DNA of 64,000 bases from Maniola hyperantus (Eukaryota > Arthropoda > Insecta > Lepidoptera > Nymphalidae): assembly GCF_902806685.2 (NCBI RefSeq), contig NC_048541.1, positions 14,270,662 to 14,334,661 of the forward strand. The letters are read 5' to 3'. The translations under genes were made by a program, and so were the position numbers. The number at the start of each line of letters is the position of its first letter. Position 1 is the stretch's first letter. Below, piece by piece: positions 21,660-31,083 of the stretch. The notes below the pieces were generated by a model, which had not been told where the DNA came from, ran no database searches, and worked only from the letters and a program-made list of their open reading frames with translations.

Positions 21660-21890
21660 CCTCATGCGGCCCTCCGCCTACCTGCTTCCTCATCCACCTT
21701 CCCGTGGATTCCGGGATATCCGGCTTCCCGTTACCTTCTTAAGGTCGTCAGTCCAGCGGATTGGAAGTCTTCCCACACTGCGCTTGTCGGTACGCGGTCT
21801 CCACTCCAGAACACGGCGACCCCAGCGGCCATCGGTTCTGCGACAGACGTGGCCTTCCCACTGCCACTTCAGCTTGCTAATTCGTTATGT
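21660..21890 (-). mobile_element. RTE-like LINE, C-terminal coding fragment
   Basis: Minus-strand translation contains RRVLEWRPRTDKRSVGRLPI then RWTDDLKKVTGSR, typical of RTE reverse-transcriptase C-termini, before decay. Both ends are truncated. Confidence 0.82.
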
Positions 21891-22183
21891 GTGTAAAACT
21901 GCTTAGCTTAAAACAATCTTTCTACAATTTTAGTTTTATATGAAACTGCAAAACAAAAATCTTAAGAGCCAATTGCATCGTTAAATATTTCAAAATACAG
22001 TTCCCCTTATAAATTCCACTCGATATGACGGCAAGCAAGTTCCATGCGACTACGGAACTGTTTAGTTTTCTTACCGAGAAACTTGTTTCAAAAGTTCATC
22101 TTGGATCCCTCAGTTGGCAATTCTACACATTTCACAGGCTCAATACGGTCCAATAAAGATGAAGGATAGTGCAATGCAACTTT

Positions 22184-22356
22184 GAGCCTCAATAGCTCAA
22201 CGGGTAAAGGAGTGGACTGAAAACCGAAAGGTCGACGGTTCAAACCCCGCCCGTTGCACTATTGTCGTACCTACCCCTAGCACAAAGCTTGACGCTTAGG
22301 TGGAGAGGAAAGGGGAATATCAGTCATTTAACATGGCTAATATTCTTTAAAAATAA
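22184..22356 (+). mobile_element. SINE-C, full length
   Basis: Head AATAGCTCAACGGGTAAAGG (box A), GACTGAAAACCGAAAGGTC, B box GGTTCAAACCC (22237-22247), body ending TATTCTTTAAAAA. The anticodon-arm region GACTGAAAACC resembles tRNA-Phe(GAA). The tRNA-like part does not fold as a functional gene, and it is followed by the family body. Confidence 0.85.
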
Positions 22357-22419
22357 CTATTTTAGTGTGGTTTCTGGTAGAGCAAGTAGTAAAATTTCTA
22401 ATCTAATCTTTAATAATTT

Positions 22420-22550
22420 AAGCTTCGTCCGCGTGGAGTATCGAGCTAGTTTTTTCTAAATCCCGTGGGAACTCTTTAATTTTCCGGGATAAAAAGTAAC
22501 CTATGCCACTCTCCAAGTCTTTAACTATACCCATGCAATAATCACGTCGT
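22420..22550 (-). mobile_element. Hel-1, partial
   Basis: GCTTCGTCCGCGTGGAGTAT, AATCCCGTGGGAACTCTTTA, CCACTCTCCAAGTC and CAATAATCACGTCG. Both extreme ends are missing. Confidence 0.75.
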
Positions 22551-22565
22551 GTAAATAAGTGCGTT

Positions 22566-22676
22566 CACTGTTGTTGTTGGCAAAATTATTATTATTTATT
22601 ATGTCATTGTTATTGTATGATGGTTTCTCACATAGTGACCATCAACGTACCTACAATAAATTAGTGCACAAGTCAT
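22566..22676. repeat. Dispersed repeat, inverted partner at 26946-27034
   Basis: GGTTTCTCACATAGTGACCA and the TTGTTGTTGGCAAAATTATT segment recur in reverse 4.4 kb downstream at high identity. Probably two copies of an unnamed MITE. Confidence 0.75.
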
Positions 22677-23176
22677 TGTAACAAAAATAGCATTGCAAAT
22701 GAAAAACTAGTAGAAATACGAAAATAAAGCTAAATAAAACTGTTTAAAATGATTTTACGATATTTCAATAATGTTTTTTCATTTTTATTACATACGAGGC
22801 TTAACATTTCAATCGTGTACACTTTATCCATTCTCCATTCCTATACGGTTCGTTAAATCTGTCCAGTGTGCAGTTAAGTTTTTGTTTTAACTGAAAACTG
22901 ACTGCAACCGAAATAATATTTTTGTCTTGTATTTTTTGTTTTACTCCTTGGTTCCTGCTAAGTAGGTACCTATATTATGTAGAGCGCACTTACCTCGAAT
23001 TTTGAGATTACTATGCCTTTCAACTAAGAAGGACAAGTCAAGAATGGAATTGTTCTTTTCAGCAAAAACGCACAGTAGGTAGGTATTAGGTAACTAACAA
23101 CCAATGAAGTTGCTAACTAAAAAACCAAAAAAGGGTTTAAATTATGTTTCAATTTTTATCTTATGTCTTTCTGTGG
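22677..23176. other. Unassigned stretch
   Basis: No repeat recognised. On the minus strand, 22994-23023 is framed by CTTGTCCTTCTTAG and GTAAGTGC splice-like motifs (see findings). It is not called as an exon. Confidence 0.4.
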
Positions 23177-23349
23177 GGTGATTCTCCAGCTCAGTGTCTA
23201 ACACTGAACGATAGCCACAGAGCTCATTTTTTAATCCGTTGAAGGTTTTCTACGAAAAAATATTTCACTACACCCAGTGAAGCAGCAATGTAGAACCAAC
23301 CAACCTCGGTGGCTATCATTCTGTGTTAGACACTGAGTTAGCGATCACC
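23177..23349. mobile_element. MITE with ~46-bp inverted ends
   Basis: GGTGATTCTCCAGCTCAGTG ... and its complement CACTGAGTTAGCGATCACC bound 173 bp. CTAACAC and GATAGCCAC are conserved in both arms. No coding capacity. Confidence 0.75.
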
Positions 23350-23642
23350 TAGCTGGACTGGTCTGATAATTAAGTGGACGAAACTATTATACCTGTTATT
23401 TATTAAACTATTCATCATTGAAAATGCTTTTTACTATAAAATGAAATAACCTTTTACGACTAAGTTATCGAACGCTTTCTATGTTATATCTCTAAGCTCC
23501 AAAGTGCATTGAATTTACGTTGCCTTTATATCAAAAAGGAAACTATTTTGCAGTACATAAATACACATATAGAAATGTAATCCTTAGATTTTCCGAGCCA
23601 AACTTGAATAATTGCAAGCGGTCGTAAAAGCTATACACAAAA

Positions 23643-23863
23643 TCCACACTAATATTATAAATGCGAAAGTGTATCTGTCTGTCTGTCTGTCTGCTAGCTT
23701 TTCAAGGCTCAACCGTTCAACCGATTTTGACGAAATTTGGTACAGAGGTAGCTTGCAACCCGGGGAAGGACATAGGCTACTTTTTATCCCGGAAAATTTA
23801 AGAGTTCCCACAGGATTTTTAAGAACCTAATTCCACGCGTACGAAGTCGCGGGCATCAGCTAG
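23643..23863 (+). mobile_element. Helitron Hel-1, full length, intact A|TC...CTAG|T signature
   Basis: Flanking A at 23642, TC start, GTCTGTCTGTCTGTCTGC run, CAACCGTTCAACCGATTTTG, 3' hairpin around CGCGTACGAAGTCGCGG, CTAG at 23860-23863, then T. It is 221 bp and non-coding. Confidence 0.92.
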
Positions 23864-23917
23864 TATTTATATAAGTACTCTTAAATTTCACTTATTTAGT
23901 TCTCATTTATTCACAAC

Positions 23918-24027
23918 TAGCTGGTGGCCGCGACTTCGTAGGTTTAAGTTGTAAAAATCCCGTGAGAATTTTCTGATTGAGTGGCAAAATTGCTACGTTA
24001 CGACGTGATTGAAAGACAAACATTATT
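23918..24027 (-). mobile_element. Hel-1, 3' part
   Basis: ACTAGCTGGTGGCCGCGAC at left, AAAAATCCCGTGAGAA, GTTACGACGTGATTGAAAG at right. The following 24028-24280 is AT-rich with (TTTATTT) and AAAAATAAAAAA runs, possibly a LINE 3' tail, not resolvable. Confidence 0.7.
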
Positions 24028-24322
24028 TTTTTTATTTTTTTATTATAAAGGCACACAAAACAGGTTTCAGCTATAAATGGTCCAAATAAAAATAAAAAAC
24101 AATAGATTAAGATCTAAGCGGTAACCCTTAATATGTGTACACAACAATTCTTAAATAAATATATGCACTAACTAACTGATAAGATACAATTTATAAAAAC
24201 ACAGAAAAAGAAATACAAGAAAATTAACTATGAAAAATATACTTAAAGTGGAGAAACCAACAAAACAACACTTTTCTAGTACTTAGTACCTAGTACCTAG
24301 TCTGCAAACTGTCCTGATTGCA

Positions 24323-24392
24323 GCACTAGGTTAAGGATGACTCCTTAACCTAGTGCCTAGGTATTATGGTACCCTTGACAGGGTACCATAAT
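24323..24392. repeat. Two adjacent perfect hairpins, both with a TGAC loop
   Basis: Hairpin 1: arms 24323-24337 and 24342-24356 (15 bp perfect). Hairpin 2: arms 24363-24375 and 24380-24392 (13 bp perfect). Each 4-nt loop reads TGAC. Arm sequences are unrelated. Upstream is a short TAGTACC repeat (24280-24302). Confidence 0.85.
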
Positions 24393-24670
24393 GTTACTGC
24401 AGTGTGGTCACTGGTCAGGTGAAATACATCACCAATAACTTAGTTTATCTTTCGTTAGGGATCTTTCGGGAGCTCCCTAACACCAAGTACCCATACAAGT
24501 TGATTCTGAGACCTAGCTAGACGCTCGGTGAAACCCTAACAAAGTGCACATTCAAGTTGACGCGAAGACCTAGCTTTGCTCAGTCAACAAGAAATTTGTC
24601 GACGCAAAATGATATCAATTTTTCATAGCGTATCGATGAACATGATTCCATTTTTCAGAAGCGTTAAAAT

Positions 24671-24770
24671 NNNNNNNNNNNNNNNNNNNNNNNNNNNNNN
24701 NNNNNNNNNNNNNNNNNNNNNNNNNNNNNNNNNNNNNNNNNNNNNNNNNNNNNNNNNNNNNNNNNNNNNN
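24671..24770. other. Assembly gap, 100 N
   Basis: A run of exactly 100 N, a conventional placeholder, so true length is unknown. The 39 bp at 24629-24667, just before it, recur at 26159-26197. Confidence 0.99.
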
Positions 24771-24874
24771 TACAATTCAACGAAATGCTTGTCTTGCACT
24801 TCACAAAGGTACAGGATGTAATCTAATAGCTTTCAGTTATAAAATTACTAATAGGTACCTATATCTGATTATAC

Positions 24875-25088
24875 TAGATGATGCCTACGACTTCGTCCGC
24901 GTTGATTAAGTTTTTTCATTCCCGCAGGAACCCTTTAATTTTCCGAAATAAAATGTAGTCTATGTGTTAATCCAGGGTATAATCTATCTTCATTTAAAAT
25001 TTCATCCAAATCCGTTTAGCTGTTTTTGCGTGATTGAGTAACAAACATCCAAACATCCACACTTTCACATTTATAATATTATAAGTAG
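24875..25088 (-). mobile_element. Helitron Hel-1, full length (older subtype)
   Basis: ACTAGATGATGCCTACGAC at left, GGGTATAATCTATCTTCATT, CCGTTTAGCTGTTTTTGCG, then CACTTTCACATTTATAATAT at right. Minus-strand ends fit the family, with different middle sequence from the TTTGTTGG subtype. Confidence 0.8.
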
Positions 25089-25522
25089 GATCTTATTCAA
25101 TTCGTCTATACCTATACTATGCGGAAATGCATGGGGTTCTAGTTCCGATTCCTATTCGAGTAACTACGGTAACTTACTATTATTATAATCAGCTTGGGTT
25201 AAAAACAAACTTTCTGTATTACTATTTGGAGAATAAAAGCGTAATACCAAAATAATAAATAAACTATACAATAAACGTCTATCTATTAATTTACTGTTAA
25301 TTTAGTATCAAAAGAAGTAATGAGGAACCAACTAAATTACACCCTGTATTGATTACTATTTGCAGAAAACACTTGGTAGACATTAGGTACAAAAATGAAG
25401 TAAACATGATGCATCGTATTTCAGTCAGCAATATACCGATTAGCAAGAAATATTTCGCAATTTAACTTGGATATGTTACTTTACCTATATAAAATAGGTG
25501 TTTCAATGTTAATGTTTTTCAG
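25089..25522. other. Unassigned stretch upstream of exon-like segment
   Basis: No repeat recognised. Its end is pyrimidine-rich (TTTCAATGTTAATGTTTTTC), as expected of an intron 3' end if the segment at 25523 is an exon. Confidence 0.4.
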
Positions 25523-25563
25523 AAGAACGCCTTTTCCTTCCCAGAGATGAGCTCGCTACCACG
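25523..25563 (+). other. Candidate 41-nt micro-exon (unproven)
   Basis: The segment is preceded by AATGTTTTTCAG and followed by ACG|GTAAGTAACA, near-consensus acceptor and donor. Two of three frames are open: KNAFSFPEMSSLPR and ERLFLPRDELATT. An alternative acceptor (TTCCTTCCCAG) would give 19 nt. I do not recognise the peptide and no other exon is identified, so chance cannot be excluded. Confidence 0.3.
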
Positions 25564-25599
25564 GTAAGTAACAGCCTTTTAAACTCCCTTCGCTGGAAA

Positions 25600-25775
25600 A
25601 TGACCTCCTCTCAGATAGCGATAGGGATTTGAGCCTGAATCCACCGCGCTGGCTCAGTGTGGTTGGTGGGTAAACACATGTCAGATAATAATCATCCAAG
25701 CATGCGGGTTTCCTCACGATGTTTTCCTCATCGTAAGTTGTGATAAAAGCGTGCATAACATAACACTTTATTTGT
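25600..25775 (-). mobile_element. SINE-B, diverged body
   Basis: CCGCGCTGGCTCAGTGTGG, CATGCGGGTTTCCTCACGAT and GTTTTCCTCATCG match the SINE-B body in reverse. Head and tail are not recognisable. Confidence 0.6.
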
Positions 25776-26044
25776 TGATGGAGAGCTCGCTTTCTGCCAA
25801 TGATAATGTATTCACGTATCGTGGATTCGATTAATGGATTCACGAGCGCCGCGTCGCCTAGTGCTCAAACTGCTTGCTGGCGTACGCGAGTCGCTTCGAT
25901 CGTAACGTGAACATACAAATATTGTTTATGAATATGTTTATTCACTTTCTGAAACAGATCGAAATCGACTCAAGACAAAACCAGATAGCAACCGAACTGA
26001 AAATCACTAAATCATGTTTCGAATGAACGAAATGCAAAAGCTAT

Positions 26045-26149
26045 AATTGGGCATTGCTAGATCACTAAAGCATGTTTCGTGAACGAAGTGGAACGAAGTG
26101 AAACGAAGTGAAACGAAACATGCTTTAATGATCTAGAATGCCCAATTAT
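26045..26149. repeat. Foldback with ~35-bp arms and GAACGAAGTG loop repeats
   Basis: TAATTGGGCATTGCTAGATC ... GCATGTTTCG pairs with CGAAACATGC ... GCCCAATTA. The loop consists of about 3 tandem GAACGAAGTG/AAACGAAGTG units. A partial direct copy of one arm (AATCACTAAATCATGTTTCG) lies at 26005-26024. Confidence 0.8.
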
Positions 26150-26158
26150 ACACTACTC

Positions 26159-26465
26159 GTATCGATGAACGTGATTCCATTTTTCAGAAGCGTTATTTAA
26201 ATTGGTATTCGCTGTCCGAGGGCCGTTTCCGAGAGTGAAACTTAGCGAAACTCAATTCCGAACTCGGCGTGAAGTTGGAATTTCTTGAATTAAGTATTCC
26301 TGGCAGAGAAAATGTGCGTTCAATAATGCAAACTTCCACGTTCGCTCTACTATGGTGTTCGTCTTTGCATCGAATGAAATGATAGTTATCTAGTATATTA
26401 ATGCTGGAATTCATAGTCAAGATAGGGGCTTCTTTAGGTGACCATTTAAGGGACATATTGTGTCA
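26159..26465. other. Unassigned stretch beginning with gap-flank repeat
   Basis: 26159-26197 repeats 24629-24667 with one mismatch. The remainder has an 87-codon minus-strand frame (26193-26456) without a recognised domain. Confidence 0.5.
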
Positions 26466-26675
26466 CAAGCTGATGTTCGTGACTTCGTCCGCGTGGAATT
26501 AGGTTTTTCAAAAATCCCGTGGGAACTCTTTGATTTCCCGGGATAAAGAGCCTATGTCACTCTCCAGGTCTTTATCTATACCCATGCAAAAAAAAAAATC
26601 CGTTGCACCGTTGCGACGTGATTGAAGGACAAACCAACAAACAAACACACTTTCGCATTTATAATAAGGGTATAC
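26466..26675 (-). mobile_element. Helitron Hel-1, near full length
   Basis: GCTGATGTTCGTGACTTCG at left (the CTAG is mutated to CAAG), AAATCCCGTGGGAACTCTTT, CGTTGCGACGTGATTGAAGG, and TTTATAATAAGGGTATACTGA|T at right. Confidence 0.82.
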
Positions 26676-26871
26676 TGATACAACCTTAGTAGTACCTACA
26701 TTGTTAATATTATCATAATTATTGTTGTGTGGCCAAATATTACACATGTCACCTGAATTGTCCCCTACAGAAGATGAATTCCAGTGTTAAGGTCCAATTA
26801 ACGTCCAATTGTATGACAGGTGGTTTAAGTTACGTTACGGTTAACGTTAAATTTGAGTAGGTGCCACTAAA

Positions 26872-27034
26872 AAGCAAAGTGGGTTGCACTTTTACTAATT
26901 TTTTTTTGCAATATAACTAAATAAAAAGCAAAGTGGGTTGCACTAATTTATTGTAGGGACGTTGATGGTTACTATGTGAGAAACCATCATACAATAAATA
27001 ATAATAATTTTGCCAACAACAATAGTGAACGCAA
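26872..27034. repeat. Dispersed repeat (inverted partner 22566-22676) with 21-bp direct repeat
   Basis: AAAAGCAAAGTGGGTTGCAC occurs at 26872 and 26922. From 26946, GGACGTTGATGGTTACTATG through GCCAACAACAATAGTGAACG is the reverse of 22566-22676. Confidence 0.75.
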
Positions 27035-27254
27035 AGTGAAAGAACGAACGAATAAAGTAAGCTATTCGAATCTTTTGTCAGATTTTTCAGCCTTCCCTTC
27101 TACCGTTTCTCATGTCTAAGTCACTAAACGGGCTATAGAGAGTGCTATGTTCCGAGTATTTCTTCGTCATCAAATCATAATCTGATACGAAGAGATCTGA
27201 GATGAAATAATAGAGAAAAAAAAATATTATAGTCCGTACAAAATGACTCCTCAC

Positions 27255-27372
27255 GCGCCATTTTAACTCTATGCGTCAACTGTCATGTCAAAAGTACGGT
27301 TCACCTCTGAAATATAAGGACTAAAGTCGTACTTTTGACATGAAATTTGACACAAAGTTAAAATGGCATAAG
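27255..27372. mobile_element. MITE with ~45-bp inverted ends
   Basis: GCGCCATTTTAACTCTATGC, GTCATGTCAAAAGTACGGTT pairs with AAGTCGTACTTTTGACATG and AAAGTTAAAATGGC. A diverged relative is at 15375-15460. Confidence 0.75.
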
Positions 27373-27375
27373 GGA

Positions 27376-27752
27376 TGATTTATGCTAACACGTGGCGGGC
27401 ACGAGTCGTGCCACATACGAGGCGCGGACGGGGCATGAACTGCTTCATATAAATTAACTAGCTTATGCTCGCGACTTCGTCCGCGTGGACTACACGAATT
27501 TCAAACCCCTATTTCATCCCCTTAGAGATTGAATTTTCAAAAATCCTTTCTTAGCGGATGCTTACGTCATAATAGCTATCTGCATGCCAAATTTCAGCCT
27601 GATCCGTCCAGTAGTTTGAGCTGTGCGTTGATAGATCAGTCAGTCAGTCAGTCACCTTTTCCTTTTATATATTTAGATGTTCGTGGTGTTTGGAATCCGC
27701 GCCTCGTATAATGGCACGATCTGCGCCCGCCACATGTTAGCATAAAATCATC
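27376..27752. mobile_element. MITE split by a Hel-2
   Basis: Left end GATTTATGCTAACACGTGGC and right end GCCACATGTTAGCATAAAATC are inverted, with GAGGCGCGGA / TCCGCGCCTC also shared. Removing 27458-27677 leaves a compact element of about 157 bp. A solitary end lies at 4380. Confidence 0.8.
27458..27677 (-). mobile_element. Helitron Hel-2, full length, nested
   Basis: Plus strand A|CTAGCTTATGCTCGCGAC ... TATATATTTAGA|T gives the perfect reverse of A|TC...CTAG|T. It is 220 bp, with four GTCA units. It is inside the MITE 27376-27752 and therefore younger. Confidence 0.93.
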
Positions 27753-28055
27753 CTTTACACGTAATTAAAAGCAAATCTACATCTTTCTATTTACATTGTC
27801 CCAACAGAAAGTTGCAATTATTTTGTGTCCAGTTTTGGTTGACACATCACTCAACGGCACAGCGCTGCTTTCACGAACTGTGACAGTTGGGAATTGATAA
27901 AGTGTACCAGGCGGATTGAAATGCAAGCATTGTAGGCACCCGGTGACATTTTTGCGCCGAAAGTTTTAATTGATCAAGTACAGTTCCGTCCATCTGTCAT
28001 TCAACTGCACAGTGCAGTTTTTACGGACCATGTTTATTGAAACAAATCATATTTT

Positions 28056-28420
28056 GGACACTACCCGCAAACTATTTTGGACTTACCTTTGCACAAGTTC
28101 AAAAAATTTATTAAAAATATGCTCCTAAAAAAAGCATATTACACAATTGAAGATTATCTAAATGATAAAAGAGCGTGGATTTGACCTGCAGCTCGTTCCA
28201 GCAACGCACAAGACTGCAAATACTATTTTATACATGGCATAATCTTGTACCTATATCAAATATTTGAAAAGAGCAACCGCCGAGTTTTTTGCTGGTTCTT
28301 CTCGGTAGGAAAGGCATTCCGAACCAGTAGTAGATGCATCCGACTATTCGTAAGTACTTGTAAAAGTTTATACGAATAAAAAAAAATTTATTTTATTTAT
28401 TTATTTATTTATTTATAGTT
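28056..28420 (+). pseudogene. Jockey/CR1-like LINE, reverse-transcriptase C-terminus and 3' UTR
   Basis: From 28074 the frame reads ILDLPLHKFKKFIKNMLLKK then AYYTIEDYLNDKRAWI and stop at 28182-28184. This is a typical C-terminus of a Jockey/CR1-type LINE ORF2. The 3' UTR (GGTTCTTCTCGGTAGGAAAG, GATGCATCCGACTATTCG) and a TTTA-repeat tail follow. It is strongly 5' truncated, so non-functional. A sister fragment is at 38470 and 3'-UTR copies at 11700, 20562 and 55820. Confidence 0.85.
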
Positions 28421-28429
28421 AAGTCATAC

Positions 28430-29178
28430 AGTGTCACTGTGATTCAATCGCGATAAAACGCAGTATGGGAAATCATTCAACAGCTCTAAAATGATCATAG
28501 TATTCAAACATAGACAGATCATTTAAGTCATATTAAGGTCATTTTGCGTGAGTTAAAAGGCTTTTTGCGTTTAAAACAGTGTCACTGTGGTCAGAATATT
28601 AGCCATAACGGGGTTAAATGATCATGCGGCGCACTGGGATATAACACATTATGGAAAGTCATTTAACAGCTCTTAAATGTTAAATAGATAGAATGATCAT
28701 AGATATAAGATTATATTTAAGTCATATTAAGGTCATTTTGCGTGAGTTAAAAGGCTTTTTGCGTTTAAAACAGTGTCACTGTGGTCAGAATACTAGCCAT
28801 AACGGGGTTAAATGACCATTTGGCGCACTGGGATATAACGCATTATGGAAAGTCATTTAACAGCTCTTAAATATTAAATAGATAGAATGATCATAGATAT
28901 AAGATTATATTTACGTCATATTAAGGTCATTTTGCGTGAGTTAAAAGGCTTTTTGCGTTTAAAACAGTGTCACTGTGGTCAGAATACTAGCCATAACGGG
29001 GTTAAATGATCATTTGGCGCACTGGGATATAACGCATTATAGAAAGTCATTTAACAGCTCTTAAATATTGAATAGATAGAATGATCATAGATATAAGATT
29101 ATATTTAAGTCATATTAAGGTCATTTTGCGTGAGTTAAAAGGCTTTTTGCGTTTAAAACAGTGTCACTGTGGTCAGAA
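28430..29178. repeat. 194-bp tandem array, about 4 copies
   Basis: The landmark AGTTAAAAGGCTTTTTGCG starts at 28551, 28745, 28939 and 29133, spaced exactly 194 bp. Copies 2-4 are nearly identical; copy 1 is diverged. Each unit contains ACAGTG-T-CACTGT and AATGATCAT palindromic motifs. It starts directly after a LINE tail. Confidence 0.95.
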
Positions 29179-29358
29179 CACAAGTTAATGGAGCCAGTGA
29201 ATACTTGAGTGCGCGCCGGAGGGAGGGAGCTATTTTCTGTTAAAATATTACCCTTTTAGGATTACACGTAAGCCTCGCCAACTGCGGTCGAGTGATGTTC
29301 CTACGGTTAACGTAAAGTCGGAAAATAGGAATAGTTTGGTAATGGAACTATACTTATA

Positions 29359-29672
29359 TTTATCATCATGATCAACCCATCGCCGTCTCACTATAGAGCA
29401 CGGGTCTCCTCTCAGAGTGAGAAGGGTTTTGGCCATAGTCTACCACGCTGGCCATGTGCATGATTGGTAGACTTCACACACCTTTGAGAACATTTTGGAG
29501 AACTCTCAGGCATGCAGGTTTCCTCACGATGTTTTCCTTCACCGTTCAAGCAAGTGATATTCAATCAATCAAAACGCACATAGCTCCGATAAGTTAGAGG
29601 TGCGTGCCCGGGATCGAACCCCCGACCTCCGATTAGAAGGCGGACGTCCTAAGCACTAGGCTATCACAGCTA
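29359..29672 (-). mobile_element. SINE-B, full length
   Basis: Short CAT tail, CGCCGTCTCACTATAGAGCA, body, B box in GCCCGGGATCGAACCCCC and the CACTAGGCTATCAC head. The anticodon-like TTCTAATC is preserved on the minus strand. Confidence 0.88.
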
Positions 29673-30097
29673 GCACGCATACTTATATTATGGGATTGTT
29701 TATCTTTCGCTATTAGCCTTGGTTATTTGATTCTAATGGGACGCAAAATTATTTATGACACATTTTATTTTAGTTTTATTCCATTGGCACGCGTTCACGC
29801 CTACTTGTGAAAGTTAATTTGAATAAAAAACTATTCTATTTCTTCATAATAATTATTTCTATAATAAAATTAACTTGTTTTTCTTAACTATTACTGCCAT
29901 ACTCATACTCTAAAAATGTCTATACATTTTTAGAGTATGAGTTTCTGATGAAAGTATGAGATTCTTCAAGATTGGGGTTCATGCATTCTCACAATATTTG
30001 TGTACATAATATTTTGTTTATTAAAAGCTATTTTGTTGCCATGTTAAGTACACACAAAGCTTTATTTTCTTTGGCATAACGGCAGCACCGCATTCTT
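29673..30097. other. Unassigned AT-rich stretch with hairpin
   Basis: 29755-29850 (CCTACTTGTGAAAGTTAATT, GAATAAAAAA) may be an old LINE 3' end. A perfect hairpin lies at 29901-29942. No gene seen. Confidence 0.45.
29901..29942. repeat. Perfect 19-bp hairpin, 4-nt loop
   Basis: ACTCATACTCTAAAAATGT and its exact complement are separated by CTAT. Part of the arm (AGTATGAG) recurs at 29955. It has no T-run or gene context to suggest a terminator. Confidence 0.85.
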
Positions 30098-30170
30098 TTT
30101 TAGGGTTCCGTACCAAAATGGTGAAAATGGTCCATCCATCCGTTCATCTGTCCGACCGTCTGTCACAGTC
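30098..30170 (+). mobile_element. GTCT-element relative, 5' end
   Basis: TTTTTAGGGTTCCGTACCAA, then CCATCCGTTCATCTGTCCG and GTCTGTCACAG. Same start but different body from the main family. Confidence 0.6.
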
Positions 30171-30400
30171 GATTATTTATTTTCGGTAAACCACAGTCAA
30201 CCAAACTCAAAGTCCATAAATCTGTATTTAGGTAGTTATCGAAAAGATTCAACCCTAATCCACTCCGTCTTTATGCATTAACCCTAAGATTGAGCCAACG
30301 ATGATTATACGTAGTTTTGGGAGTAACGAGGGGATAGATAAACATACAGGCAAACACGGACTTCTATAGCCTATATAACAATAATCCCATCGTAGTTTTT

Positions 30401-30744
30401 GACGACCTCCCTGGCGCAGTGGTGAGCGCTGTGGTCATAATAGTGGGAGGTCCCGGGTTCGATTCCTGGCAGGGGTTTGGAATTTTATAATTTCTAAATG
30501 TCTGGTCTGGTCTGGTGGGAGGCTTCGGCCGTGGCTAGTTACCACCCTACCGGCAAAGCTGTGCCGCCAAGCGATTTAGCGTTCCGGTACGATGCCGTGT
30601 AGAAATCAAAGGGGTATGGGTTTAATAAAAACTGCCATACCCCTTCCAGGTTAGCCCGCTATCATCTTAGACTGCATCATCACTTACCACCAGGTGAGAT
30701 TGCAGTCAAGGGCTAACTTGTATCTGAATAAAAATAAAAAAAAA
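30401..30744 (+). mobile_element. SINE-A, full length
   Basis: Box A TGGCGCAGTGG at 30412-30422 and box B GGGTTCGATTCC at 30455-30466 head a body of about 270 bp (GGCTTCGGCCGTGGCTAGTT, AGGTGAGATTGCAGTCAAGG) ending TGAATAAAAATAAAAA. It is a tRNA-derived, Pol III-type SINE. Other copies are at 44918 and 48590, with partial ones at 55288, 60395, 63225 and 63438. Confidence 0.93.
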
Positions 30745-31083
30745 GTTTAGTAATAAAAATAATAATATCAAAGCATCGTAATATTAAATCCTATTCGCTT
30801 TATACCAGGCGGATTCCTAGAACGTGCCTTTCCAGCCCGTTATAAAGATTTCCTCAGCCAAACATGAATTGCAGGCTATTTGGTGCTTTGCAGTGCCTTT
30901 GGCAAACTAGCTTTCTAGCTGTTTATTGATTGTTGTGAACACACGTTAAACTCTGATATATGCTATAAATATCTTTAATGTAACTTCCACAATAATTAAC
31001 TTTAGTTTACTGCACTCGCACAAGGATTATTTATGTAAATAAGTCGGTTAAATAGCTTATATAAAACGAAGATTGACCATATG
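30745..31083. other. Unassigned stretch
   Basis: No repeat family or coding region recognised. Confidence 0.45.

Noticed and set aside
29901..29942. Hairpin as a transcription terminator
   Set aside because: There is no upstream gene, and the genome looks eukaryotic.
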